NCBI GenBank assembly: GCA_041623895.1
Contig: JBFJVZ010000054.1
Span: forward strand, 1-25,498
Direction: 5' to 3'
DNA length: 25,498 bases
DNA from: JBFJVZ01 sp041623895
Lineage (GTDB): Bacteria > Planctomycetota > Planctomycetia > Pirellulales > Pirellulaceae
In this document: positions 8,013 to 16,067 of the stretch, one piece after another
How positions within the stretch are numbered: position 1 is the first letter of the stretch
Layout: the number at the start of each line of letters is the position of its first letter
The notes under the pieces: generated by a model
What the model was told of the DNA's origin: nothing
What the model saw: the letters and a program-made list of their open reading frames with translations, nothing else
Database searches by the model: none
Made by a program: the position numbers and the translations under genes

Positions 8013-9976
8013 TGAACCAGTTCGACGATCTGCGAAAGATGTGATTCGAATCGCTTCCACTTGCCAACGGAGGTTCTATACATCGGCTGGCGAACTTGCC
8101 ATTTGCTGGGCGTGTGGACGGCCCGCTCATTGGCATGGAAATTCAAACAGCGCTCATTCCAATCCAGTCCACAAAACTCAATCAATTTCCGCGAATGTGT
8201 TTCGGGATCGCTAACCATTGATTCATAGTCAACAGAGTGAATCTTCAGCGGCAAAACTTGATTCCAATGATCCATCAGCCGGCGGTATTGTTGATGGTAT
8301 AGCGCTAGCGACTCCAAATCACAAAACGGCGGGCTCAGGTTCTGGCAGTAGCAGGAGATCAAGACATCCATCGGATCACGGCGGCAATGGATGATCGTGG
8401 CGTTGGGAAACAAGATCGCAATCAGCCCCAAGTGGATAAAATTTGTTGGCATCTTGTCCGTCACAAATCGTGCATCCCTTCGCAGCTGATCCAAGAACGC
8501 GACATGCGTGTCAGCAAAATCACGCAGCTGTTGATGCTTCAGGGCTGCGAGCACATTTGGGTAAAGCCATTGCTGGTCATTTGCGTTTTCTGCACCCAAG
8601 CCGGCGATTTGTTGACGAATCCGCTCGATGTCTTTTAGCTCTCCCGCTCCCACAACGTCGGGATGGCTGCTCAGAATCTGTTCCGTCAACGTGGTTCCCG
8701 ATCGCGGCATGCCTACGATGAAAACGGGAGCGGTACTGGGATTGCCAGTCGCACGGTTGGAGCCAAAAAACTCGGGAGTGAAAAAACTGATAGCCGACTC
8801 AACCGTGTCTCGGAGCGGGACTCGAGAGCGACCGTCGATTTCTTTACTGGTTCGGCTTAACGATTGGCTATGCCCCTTCTTCAGCCGATTTGCTCGATCG
8901 TAATGCTGCCAGGCACGATCGTACTGGCCGATATCATCCAGAACTTTGGCCAGGGCAAAGTTCAGCTGGATCTGTTCATGAGGCCGGCGATCACGATTCG
9001 CAACCAGCTCGGCAAGTCGCCTGGCATATTCGATCGTCGGATTCTCGTTTTTGAATCGCTGTGCGCGGGAATACTTGAAATGCGCGGGTGCGAAATCGGG
9101 TGAGATCTCGAGGGCTTGGCGATACAACCGCAGTGCTTCGTCGATCTCACCGTTCTCAACTGCGTTGTTGGCCAGATGCGTAATCGCGGCCGGGCATTCA
9201 CCATTCATCTGGACTGCTTTGCTGAAGGCGGCAGCGGCTTCGGTGAAATTGCCGAGTCTTTGTTGCAGGCGTCCCAGATCGATATAGGTGTCCGCTTGCG
9301 GCGCAGCCGCGATCGATGTTTGAAAACAGCTGACCGCTCTTTTCAAGACTGCTTCTTCGGCGTGAGACTTGCGCTTTCTTCGCAGCATGCTGGCCCGCCG
9401 AAGCAGTAATCTGGCCAGCGCCGCGTTCAAGCGGGCAGAGCGTCGATCGCGGCTTAAAACGCTGCGAAGTGTCGCAATGCCGCGCGTCAGTCGGCCCGTT
9501 CGCGTGTGCAGGCGAGAGAGTGCGAGTGCGGCTTCATGCCTGGCATCCTCGAAGTACATTGCTCGCCGGTAACAGGCTGCGGCCTGGTCCAGAACACCAT
9601 GCTGTTCATCGATTCGGCCCAACCAGATCCAGCAATCGAACAGTCTGGCATCCAGTCGTACAGCTGCCTGGAAGTGCACGCGGGCGGTCGTCGTCCGTTG
9701 CTGCATCAAGTAGGCATAGCCGGCCAACCGGTGACCGGTGGCATTATGTTTCAAGGCGACGGCATGATGCTGGAGCAATCGCAGGCAGCGATCGCCTTGA
9801 CCGTTCTGAATTTGCGCGGCAGCAATCACATGGATGGCTGCAATGTCCCGAGCGTCGCTTGCCAGTCGCTGATGGGCCAGGCGAACGATTGCTTCGCGCG
9901 GTTGTCGAACGGAAACGGCGACCGGTTTGGAGATTTCGCGGAACAATAAGTCTAGACTTTCAGCCGGGACGAACAT
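7955..9976 (-). CDS. TPR-repeat sulfotransferase, tyrosylprotein-sulfotransferase-like
   Basis: The N-terminal 370 residues are helical with at least six tetratricopeptide repeats (clear copies around 115-145, 230-262 and 280-295). The C-terminal domain (about 415-673) is a PAPS-dependent sulfotransferase. The 5'-phosphosulfate loop is GMPRSGTTL (422-430). A following Glu (GAGELKD, Glu446) matches the catalytic Glu of tyrosylprotein sulfotransferases. The 3'-phosphate motif lies in IIHCRRDPMDVLIS (about 528-541). The RTSVGKWKRFE ending is typical of bacterial TPR-sulfotransferases. ATG 9976 was chosen; an in-frame TTG six codons upstream (9994) is possible, and neither has a good ribosome-binding site. 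It follows the Tyr-rich matrixin-like gene by 77 bp in the same direction, making that protein a possible substrate. Substrates in this family are mostly unknown, and a sugar or lipid acceptor remains possible. Confidence 0.9.
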   Translation of the reverse strand: MFVPAESLDLLFREISKPVAVSVRQPREAIVRLAHQRLASDARDIAAIHVIAAAQIQNGQGDRCLRLLQHHAVALKHNATGHRLAGYAYLMQQRTTTARVHFQAAVRLDARLFDCWIWLGRIDEQHGVLDQAAACYRRAMYFEDARHEAALALSRLHTRTGRLTRGIATLRSVLSRDRRSARLNAALARLLLRRASMLRRKRKSHAEEAVLKRAVSCFQTSIAAAPQADTYIDLGRLQQRLGNFTEAAAAFSKAVQMNGECPAAITHLANNAVENGEIDEALRLYRQALEISPDFAPAHFKYSRAQRFKNENPTIEYARRLAELVANRDRRPHEQIQLNFALAKVLDDIGQYDRAWQHYDRANRLKKGHSQSLSRTSKEIDGRSRVPLRDTVESAISFFTPEFFGSNRATGNPSTAPVFIVGMPRSGTTLTEQILSSHPDVVGAGELKDIERIRQQIAGLGAENANDQQWLYPNVLAALKHQQLRDFADTHVAFLDQLRRDARFVTDKMPTNFIHLGLIAILFPNATIIHCRRDPMDVLISCYCQNLSPPFCDLESLALYHQQYRRLMDHWNQVLPLKIHSVDYESMVSDPETHSRKLIEFCGLDWNERCLNFHANERAVHTPSKWQVRQPMYRTSVGKWKRFESHLSQIVELVHQDDFVSTSAINEFQSSVA

Positions 9977-10019
9977 GTAGGAAGCTCGGATCAAGAACGG
10001 ATACGGTTAGTTCAGAGAG

Positions 10020-10039
10020 GATCGCTGGGGGGAGCGATC
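10020..10039 (-). terminator. Hairpin between matrixin-like and sulfotransferase genes
   Basis: GATCGCT (10020-10026) and AGCGATC (10033-10039) form a perfect 7-bp stem around a six-G loop (six C on the transcribed minus strand). It starts 14 bp after the stop of the matrixin-like gene. No U-run follows, so it may be a weak terminator, an RNA-processing or stability element, or a protein-binding site that lowers sulfotransferase expression relative to upstream genes. Confidence 0.35.
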
Positions 10040-10053
10040 AGCCGTGACGACAA

Positions 10054-12045
10054 CTACGGGTAGTAGTAGTAATAGTAGTAATACGGTTCGTAGGTATCTG
10101 GATCCGTGTCAGGGTCGTACTCGTAATACGAATACGGATCATCACCATCGTCCGGGTCATCATCCGGATCCTGGTCATCGGAGATACCATCGACGGTCAC
10201 CGAAAAACTCATGTTGTTCACATCAGCATTGCTCCGTGAAAACGCCGACACTCGCAAGATGTAGTCACCTTCGGTCAGCCAGGCGTACCCCGTTCGTGTG
10301 ACACCCGAGCGAGCTGCTAAGACCATCCGCATTTCTTGGGAATGTGCGTCGTAGATGATCAGCTGGACCACTTCATCGTTAGCGGCGCCCAAGCCGGAGA
10401 GGTCAAAGCGGTACAGCTTGGATTTTCCGGCCGTCCAACGAAAGAACTCATCCATCGACGACGACACGTCTCCGGAGACAAGCTGATTCATTTGGCTCAG
10501 AGGCGTGGTGAATTCTGCCGAGACAATGTAGTTACCGACGCCGACGGCGGAATTAGGATCAACACTGACGCGAATGAAAAACTCCTGATCAGGCTGTGGC
10601 GCGGCCACTTCCAACGTCCAGGTACCTTCGGCGTCCAAGAAACCCGCCACACCGACTGGTTGTCCAGCGGCGTCGAGGATGCGAGCGCGAAGTTTTGCCG
10701 ATTGGTCGCCTACGCCGGCAAGATTGACGATCAAACGACCGGAGACATCACTGGGCGCGGCGATCTTCCAATAATCAACATCGGCCGCTGAAGAAACCGC
10801 GGATTCCAACTCGTAGCGGCTATCGGGCGAGAACCCGGCGGCCTGCGGCGCCAATGCTGCTGTTGTATGAGAATCATTGCCGCCGATTTCGTCGTCAGCC
10901 AATGCAAAGTTCGCGAACAACGCATCGGCTCCGGCATCGTAATGTCCGGGCACCGGGTCGGCAGCACGAGTCGCCGCGGATCGGTAGTCAATTTCCAGTT
11001 CGTAGTCACCCACTGAATAAAGGTCTTGGGTTGCGCCGGAAACCCTGACATAAATATCAGAATGATTTTGCAGGCCGCTGACCTGCAGCACGACGTCGTT
11101 GTCGAAAATCGAGTTCGCGTCGCCACTGGCAAGGATTTGCCCGTTTGCGTCCAAGACTTCCACACGCGACATCAACAAACTTATGCCCGCCGCTTTCAGG
11201 CGAATCGTCGCTTGATCGTGCCCGACCAAGGGGACATGGTTGTAAACGTCGATGTCGGCATCATCATGAAGACTGCCGCTGGTGGTGATCACGTCGGTAT
11301 CAGGCTGAAATCCCACCGGAGTTGGAACCAACGTGGCAACCAGCATCTGATCGTTGGCGGTTTGCTCATAAGGATCACTGCGGGCTCCGTACAATTCGAC
11401 GATCCGGTCGATGTCGTCCTGCGTGAGCACCCCTTTGGGCACAGTGTAGCTGCCGAACATCACCGTCCAGTCGGAGAGGTTATCATCGGAGAGCCCAAGT
11501 GCGTTCCCCGACTCGTGCAGCAGCACGCTAAACAAATCACGAGCATCGGCAGGCTGGTTGGTGGTGTCCGGGGCAACACCGTCAGCCCAATCGTGATATT
11601 GAAAATTCTCGTTGGAGTTCAGCAGAATGTCGCCGGAATAGGTTCCCGCACCCGCCTGGAAAGGGACGACGTTGGCCAAAACACCGGTCTGGGGGATCGC
11701 ACCGATGCGAAAGTCACCAAACCGCGGGTCCGACGTCGACAGTCCGGGCGTGCCGAAGTCGAGGCCATGATCATTACGCAATCCCACGTTGATGTCGGCA
11801 TGAACCGACCAGGTTTGGAAAGCTCTTAAAGCAAGTTCCTGCCATTGTTGGCGCTGTGCGACCTGGTCAAAGTTCTCGCGCAGCACGTTGGAGTATGTCT
11901 CTACACCGGCGCCGTCCTCGGGAAAGCTAATGGTCAGAGCATGTGGGTCCGGCCATGGTGTGCCGAATGCGGCCAACAGTTTCCGGGACTCAAGGTGTTC
12001 AACTTCGATCTTTAGCGGATTGGTTCGGTCTTGAAGCAATCTCAT
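10054..12045 (-). CDS. Matrixin-like secreted protein with defective zinc motif and acidic Tyr-rich tail
   Basis: The 663-aa protein opens with a planctomycete LEPR-XLL-like segment (EHLESRKLLA, residues 16-25), associated with large exported or surface proteins, but no classical signal peptide. Residues 30-220 resemble an M10-type metallopeptidase domain with the zinc region LFSVLLHESGNALGLSDD. In HExxHxxGxxH terms, His177 and Glu178 are present, the second His is Asn181 and the third ligand is Asp187, so activity is doubtful; a Met-turn-like VMFG follows. Residues 235-360 and 385-615 look like two or more beta-rich, pre-peptidase-C-terminal-like domains (DADIDVYNHVPL, SAADVDYWKIAAP). The last 41 residues hold 13 Tyr, 14 Asp and 2 Glu, ending in eight consecutive Tyr and Pro. 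Its ATG overlaps the kinase stop by 4 bp (ATGA, 12042-12045), implying translational coupling. Confidence 0.85.
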   Translation of the reverse strand: MRLLQDRTNPLKIEVEHLESRKLLAAFGTPWPDPHALTISFPEDGAGVETYSNVLRENFDQVAQRQQWQELALRAFQTWSVHADINVGLRNDHGLDFGTPGLSTSDPRFGDFRIGAIPQTGVLANVVPFQAGAGTYSGDILLNSNENFQYHDWADGVAPDTTNQPADARDLFSVLLHESGNALGLSDDNLSDWTVMFGSYTVPKGVLTQDDIDRIVELYGARSDPYEQTANDQMLVATLVPTPVGFQPDTDVITTSGSLHDDADIDVYNHVPLVGHDQATIRLKAAGISLLMSRVEVLDANGQILASGDANSIFDNDVVLQVSGLQNHSDIYVRVSGATQDLYSVGDYELEIDYRSAATRAADPVPGHYDAGADALFANFALADDEIGGNDSHTTAALAPQAAGFSPDSRYELESAVSSAADVDYWKIAAPSDVSGRLIVNLAGVGDQSAKLRARILDAAGQPVGVAGFLDAEGTWTLEVAAPQPDQEFFIRVSVDPNSAVGVGNYIVSAEFTTPLSQMNQLVSGDVSSSMDEFFRWTAGKSKLYRFDLSGLGAANDEVVQLIIYDAHSQEMRMVLAARSGVTRTGYAWLTEGDYILRVSAFSRSNADVNNMSFSVTVDGISDDQDPDDDPDDGDDPYSYYEYDPDTDPDTYEPYYYYYYYYP
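10060..10083 (-). repeat. Trinucleotide run encoding eight consecutive tyrosines
   Basis: Eight Tyr codons (six TAC, two TAT) sit two codons before the stop of the matrixin-like gene. Such a tract can change length by replication slippage. The mixed TAT/TAC use argues that the tract is under some coding constraint instead of being a very recent pure expansion. Confidence 0.8.
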
Positions 12046-15000
12046 TGTTCTGACTCGCTTGGTGGCTCTTCTGTGGAGTTGATTGAATCAACATTGCTGA
12101 ATTCCGCCCCTGGCTTAGTCTGCTTACCTTTTGCTCGGATTACGTCACCGACCCGAACGGTATCGAGAATCGCTTTAAACTCGTCCAACTCGCGTAGTGA
12201 ATCGAGGTCCGCATCGTCTTTTATCGCCTCGCCGCCGTACCCCTTTTGGATTGCCTTGGATAACCACGCTAGTGCGATTTTTGTGCGCGGTTCCGGGAAA
12301 AGTGCATGAACGCAAGCCGCCTGATACATGGTTCGCGGCGAGTTTGGCGGCCTGATGGCATGTTTCAAATCAGCCTCGGCCTCCGGAAAGTGCTGCAAAC
12401 GAGCATGCAAGACGGCTCGATCAATCCGCGCGGTTTCGCTGGTCGGATCCAAGGCAATCCATTGCCCCAACAGATCGATTGCATCTTCTGTCCGATCCAT
12501 GTGACCGGCAAACAGCGACGCTTTGCCTTTCAACACCGAAATCGATTTTGGCTTCTCCTGGTTTGCCAACTCCAAATCCTGCAGCGCGCCCTGATAGTCG
12601 CCTCGCTTTTTCCGGGCAATCGACCGCGATGCCAGCGAAGACGCCGTAACGTTCTCGGACTTGATCGCTTCGGCATAGTCGCGCTCGGCAGCCTGTTCGT
12701 CGCCGAGTGCTTCGTGTGCCCGGTACCGCAACAACAACAAATGGACGTGTTCGGGCGAGTGCTCCAAGCCTGAATTAGCCGCGTCGACGGCTTCCTGAAA
12801 ACGGTCCTGCGCCATCAGCGAGAGGCCCAGGTCGATCCAGCCCGAAACCAACGTCGGTTCCAATTCAAGCGACTTGGAAAAGTCTAACTCGGCACGATCG
12901 TACTTTCGTAATTTGTAGTAGCAGAGGCCGCGCAAAAGCCACAGACGAGACGAATCGGGGGCACGTTCGATGGCTTGAGTGAAGGAGATCTTCGCCTGCT
13001 CGTACAAGCCTTCGCTGTATTGCGAGCGGCCCAATGAGGTCCAGCGAACGGCCGAGGGGATGCCGCTATCGGCCAGTGACGTGAGGATTTCCCGCGCCTG
13101 GGGCCAGCGTCGATACGTCATCAGACGGACGGCTTCCAAGTAACGTTCATTATTATTGGAGTCGGCCGGAATCTTTCCCGCTTGCGCTGTCAGCGATCCA
13201 TACAATGCCTGATCACCGGCCAGCCGCGCTCGTTCGGCTGCCAGGTGGGTCAATGCCCTCGACTCACCTTGCGGCTGATACTTTTCTGCTGCGGCAAGCA
13301 ACTTGTCCAGTCGATGCAGGGTTTCGGCGTCCAGCGATTCACCGGCCTGCAGATTGACCATCGGTCGCAGGCGGGCCACCTCTGCGAACGCGACCTGTGC
13401 CAGATGACGGATGATCGTGTCGCGATAGTGCGTCCGCTGGGCAGCCGTCATCAGCGGCGCATCAATGGCCTTTTTTCCGGCTTCTCCAAAGATGCCGAAT
13501 TCTTCCAACGGACCCATCGATGCCGCCACCACAGACTCTTGATATCTGAGTGGGTCCACCATCACCGAGGATAGAACTTCGGCCGAGTCATGGGAGAAAC
13601 CGTCGAGCGTTGCGATCGCCGCCAGTTGCAGCGATTGGTTTCGCCACCACACCGACCAGGCGACGATGGGAATCAAGATCGCCATCAACATCGCGGCGAC
13701 GGTACCGCCGGATACGAACTTTGGATGACGGACCACCCACTTGTTGGCTCGCGTGGATAACGTCTCTGCCGCATAGGCGAGCGGCTCATTCTTCGATTCG
13801 TGGTCAAGATCTTGCTGCAGCTGCTCCGCGGATTCGTAACGATCAGCGGCTTGGTACTCCAGGCATCGCTCGATGATCGAACGTAACCCCGGCGAGACGT
13901 GATCCGTTTCTTTCCAAGCAACCGGCAGACGCCGCGCCGCGATTGCCGGCTCAAGATCGATGGCGGCCGACGAAGGCGGCGACGAATATGGCAATCGTCC
14001 GGTGACGAACTCGTACAACATCACACCCAAGCTGTAGATGTCGGAAGAGCCATGAGGCGCCACCGTCTGGCCCATCACGACCCGATAGGTTTCCGGTGAC
14101 ATGTACGGCAAGGTTCCCCCAGCGTACTTAACGTCTTCGCGATCCAAGGCCTGTGAGAGATTAAAGTCCAGCAGTGCCGGTTCACCATCGTTACGAATCA
14201 ACACGTTGGCCGGCTTTAAGTCGCCATGCAAAACGCCCCGCGAATGTGAATGCGCCAGCGCCGCAGCCAGTCGCTGGAACAACCAGATCGCCAAGTCGTT
14301 GCAACCGAGTGCGCGCAAACGCTGAAGCGGTCGCAGCACAGCCATCTCCTCGGCGGCGGGAGTCGCCATCCCCGGAATCAAACTGTCAGGGGAATCATCC
14401 GCGCCCGCCTTGGTGTCGTGGATGTGATTGAGCACCGTCGTGACCAGGAACTCACCACCGCGCGAGGTGACATCAGTTCCGCCCTTAAGAAAGTCCGCCA
14501 TCGTGACGCGGCCAGCGTACGGCATGCAAATGACCGAACGAGCAAGAATACGGTCAAAGGAATAAATCGGGACTATGTTGGTGTGCTGCAACATCGCCAT
14601 ATTCTGAGGCTCAGAAACCGCCTGATCGATGATCTTCAAGACCACGTAGCGATCAGCCAATTCGTTCTGCGTGGCCAAGAATACTTGACTGAATGCACCC
14701 CGGCCCAGTTCATGAATCAAGCGAAATCCAATCGCTTCCAAAGCCGACTCAAAGGTCTCGTCAACCTCTTTGCTACGCCGCGCCGGAATGATCTCGGCGT
14801 GCTGTCTGGTTAAGTTTCGAAACCAGCTTTGCTTGTCAACTCCCGGTATCCCTCGCCAACGCGACGAGGACACCGGATGCCCATATGCTTCGCGAGAACG
14901 AAAATCCTCAAAGGCAATCTGAGCGATGTCATGAGCTTCGCCGAGAAATGTTCCAAACTCGTCCAGGTATTCTTCCAAGCGAATCGGGATGCCCTGCGCA

Positions 15001-15170
15001 TAGCGAAGCTCAATGTCAATCCGAATCAATTCTGTCATCGCCGCGCTGTCGTCTAACAATTGAAACCGCTCCAACAGCGAGCGAATCTGACTGCGCGACT
15101 CAAGCGACCAGCTCTCTTCAAAGCTGTCGATTGCTTCATCAACCCGATCTGTATTGACTTGATTGATCAT
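12042..15170 (-). CDS. Membrane Ser/Thr protein kinase with TPR domain
   Basis: The 1042-aa protein has an N-terminal extension, a Hanks-type kinase domain (about 149-455), one transmembrane segment (about 488-507) and a C-terminal region with TPRs (about 690-1010). Visible kinase elements are the glycine loop LGRGAFSQV (155-163), Lys179, the planctomycete-style short N-lobe (SEPQNMAMLQHTNIVPIYS), catalytic HGDLKPAN (Asp317) in place of HRD, DFN (335-337) in place of DFG, and MSPE (357-360). An insertion of about 60 residues (225-285) interrupts the lobe junction. It should phosphorylate Ser/Thr in the cytoplasm, with TPRs on the far side of the membrane. The ATG is supported by GGAAG 6 nt upstream. 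An ECF sigma gene lies 240 bp upstream and a matrixin-like gene overlaps its stop. The kinase may regulate, or be regulated with, that sigma factor. Confidence 0.93.
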   Translation of the reverse strand: MINQVNTDRVDEAIDSFEESWSLESRSQIRSLLERFQLLDDSAAMTELIRIDIELRYAQGIPIRLEEYLDEFGTFLGEAHDIAQIAFEDFRSREAYGHPVSSSRWRGIPGVDKQSWFRNLTRQHAEIIPARRSKEVDETFESALEAIGFRLIHELGRGAFSQVFLATQNELADRYVVLKIIDQAVSEPQNMAMLQHTNIVPIYSFDRILARSVICMPYAGRVTMADFLKGGTDVTSRGGEFLVTTVLNHIHDTKAGADDSPDSLIPGMATPAAEEMAVLRPLQRLRALGCNDLAIWLFQRLAAALAHSHSRGVLHGDLKPANVLIRNDGEPALLDFNLSQALDREDVKYAGGTLPYMSPETYRVVMGQTVAPHGSSDIYSLGVMLYEFVTGRLPYSSPPSSAAIDLEPAIAARRLPVAWKETDHVSPGLRSIIERCLEYQAADRYESAEQLQQDLDHESKNEPLAYAAETLSTRANKWVVRHPKFVSGGTVAAMLMAILIPIVAWSVWWRNQSLQLAAIATLDGFSHDSAEVLSSVMVDPLRYQESVVAASMGPLEEFGIFGEAGKKAIDAPLMTAAQRTHYRDTIIRHLAQVAFAEVARLRPMVNLQAGESLDAETLHRLDKLLAAAEKYQPQGESRALTHLAAERARLAGDQALYGSLTAQAGKIPADSNNNERYLEAVRLMTYRRWPQAREILTSLADSGIPSAVRWTSLGRSQYSEGLYEQAKISFTQAIERAPDSSRLWLLRGLCYYKLRKYDRAELDFSKSLELEPTLVSGWIDLGLSLMAQDRFQEAVDAANSGLEHSPEHVHLLLLRYRAHEALGDEQAAERDYAEAIKSENVTASSLASRSIARKKRGDYQGALQDLELANQEKPKSISVLKGKASLFAGHMDRTEDAIDLLGQWIALDPTSETARIDRAVLHARLQHFPEAEADLKHAIRPPNSPRTMYQAACVHALFPEPRTKIALAWLSKAIQKGYGGEAIKDDADLDSLRELDEFKAILDTVRVGDVIRAKGKQTKPGAEFSNVDSINSTEEPPSESEQ

Positions 15171-15192
15171 CGGTTACTTCCGATTGATGTGA

Positions 15193-15230
15193 GTAACACT
15201 CATGCAACGAACGTTGTGCATCGTGGTTAC
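15193..15230. promoter_or_regulatory. Interrupted dyad upstream of the kinase gene
   Basis: A two-level inverted repeat lies 23-60 bp upstream of the kinase ATG. The outer arms are GTAAC (15193-15197) and GTTAC (15226-15230). The inner arms are ATGCAACG (15202-15209) and CGTTGTGCAT (15212-15221), pairing with a 2-nt bulge. The arms are separated by 4 nt on each side and the centre is AA. It could be an operator or a transcript hairpin near the ribosome-binding site. Confidence 0.4.
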
Positions 15231-15410
15231 GCAAAGGTAGAGGTAAAAAGATGTGTCGACTCCGCCAGTAAATCTGACGGAAAGACCGAAAAAATTCCCG
15301 GACTCCAGCAGCCGGTACCCCTACGGCAGATGCGGATCCTGATTGCTATCGGTGGTCATTAATCAATTGCAACGTATGGATCAAGTCCGCTTGTTGGCAG
15401 GCTTCGCCAA

Positions 15411-16067
15411 TCACTCCCCGTCCAACAACAGGCTTGCCAGCCGCTCGCGGCTTTTCTGCAAACTCCGCTCCACCGTGCGACGGCTTCGTCCCGCCGTTTC
15501 ACTGATTTCATCAACCGTATGGCCCTGAATTCGCAAAGACAAAATGTCTCGGTCCAGCGGGCGGAGAATCTCCAGCGTCTCGCGCAGACAAATCTCCAAA
15601 AACTCAATCGATTCTTCATCCGAGGAGATCTGGTCGATCAACGAATCAAGCGGCACGTTCCGATTCACGTCGCGCCGTTGTGCTGTCATGTGCCGGGCTC
15701 GTCGACGCAGTTTGTGAACCGCAATGACGGCCAACAGATTCCACAAGGTCGATCCCGGGGGTGCATCGTATAGTCCCGATCGCACCCCGCGAAACATACT
15801 CTTAAACACCGATTGCACCACATCCTCGGTCTCCGTGTTGGCCCGCAATCGCTCGCCCAATTTCGCCTCCACCAACCCAAACACGCGCCGCGCGTAACGT
15901 TCGTACAGGGCCGTGGCTGCTTCTTCGTCCCCACCCCGTACCAAGACCAGCAAGGAGCGATCGGTTTGGCTCAAACCATCAGGATCGATGTTTGGCGAAG
16001 AGGACAAGGTAGTTCTCAAAGTCTCGTTTTCTTTTGATTCTGCTGGGGAGCCCAGCCACCACTGCAA
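15411..16067 (-). CDS. ECF-family sigma factor paired with the kinase
   Basis: The 218-aa protein has sigma region 2 at about residues 38-128 (GGDEEAATALYERYARRVF, TETEDVVQSVFKSMFRG, LWNLLAVIAVHKLRRRARH) and region 4 at about 150-212 (LRPLDRDILSLRIQGHTVDE, then SRRTVERSLQKSRERL). It belongs to the planctomycete type of ECF factor commonly found beside Ser/Thr kinases. No ATG exists before region 2: the listed start is TTG 16067, while TTG codons at 16019 and 16007 would also keep the whole domain; none has an obvious ribosome-binding site. No anti-sigma gene adjoins it, and the downstream membrane kinase could take that regulatory role. It is the first gene of the four-gene minus-strand group ending at 7955. 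Confidence 0.9.
   Translation of the reverse strand: MQWWLGSPAESKENETLRTTLSSSPNIDPDGLSQTDRSLLVLVRGGDEEAATALYERYARRVFGLVEAKLGERLRANTETEDVVQSVFKSMFRGVRSGLYDAPPGSTLWNLLAVIAVHKLRRRARHMTAQRRDVNRNVPLDSLIDQISSDEESIEFLEICLRETLEILRPLDRDILSLRIQGHTVDEISETAGRSRRTVERSLQKSRERLASLLLDGE

Noticed and set aside
10060..10083. Short trinucleotide run as a possible CRISPR or VNTR array
   Set aside because: There are no spacers and the unit is a codon; it is simply a poly-Tyr tract.
10044..10301. Plus-strand frame rich in Ser, Asn and His
   Set aside because: It is the complement of the acidic Tyr-rich tail; low complexity explains the open frame.
11026..11829. 267-codon plus-strand open frame
   Set aside because: Antisense to the matrixin-like gene and without recognisable protein motifs.
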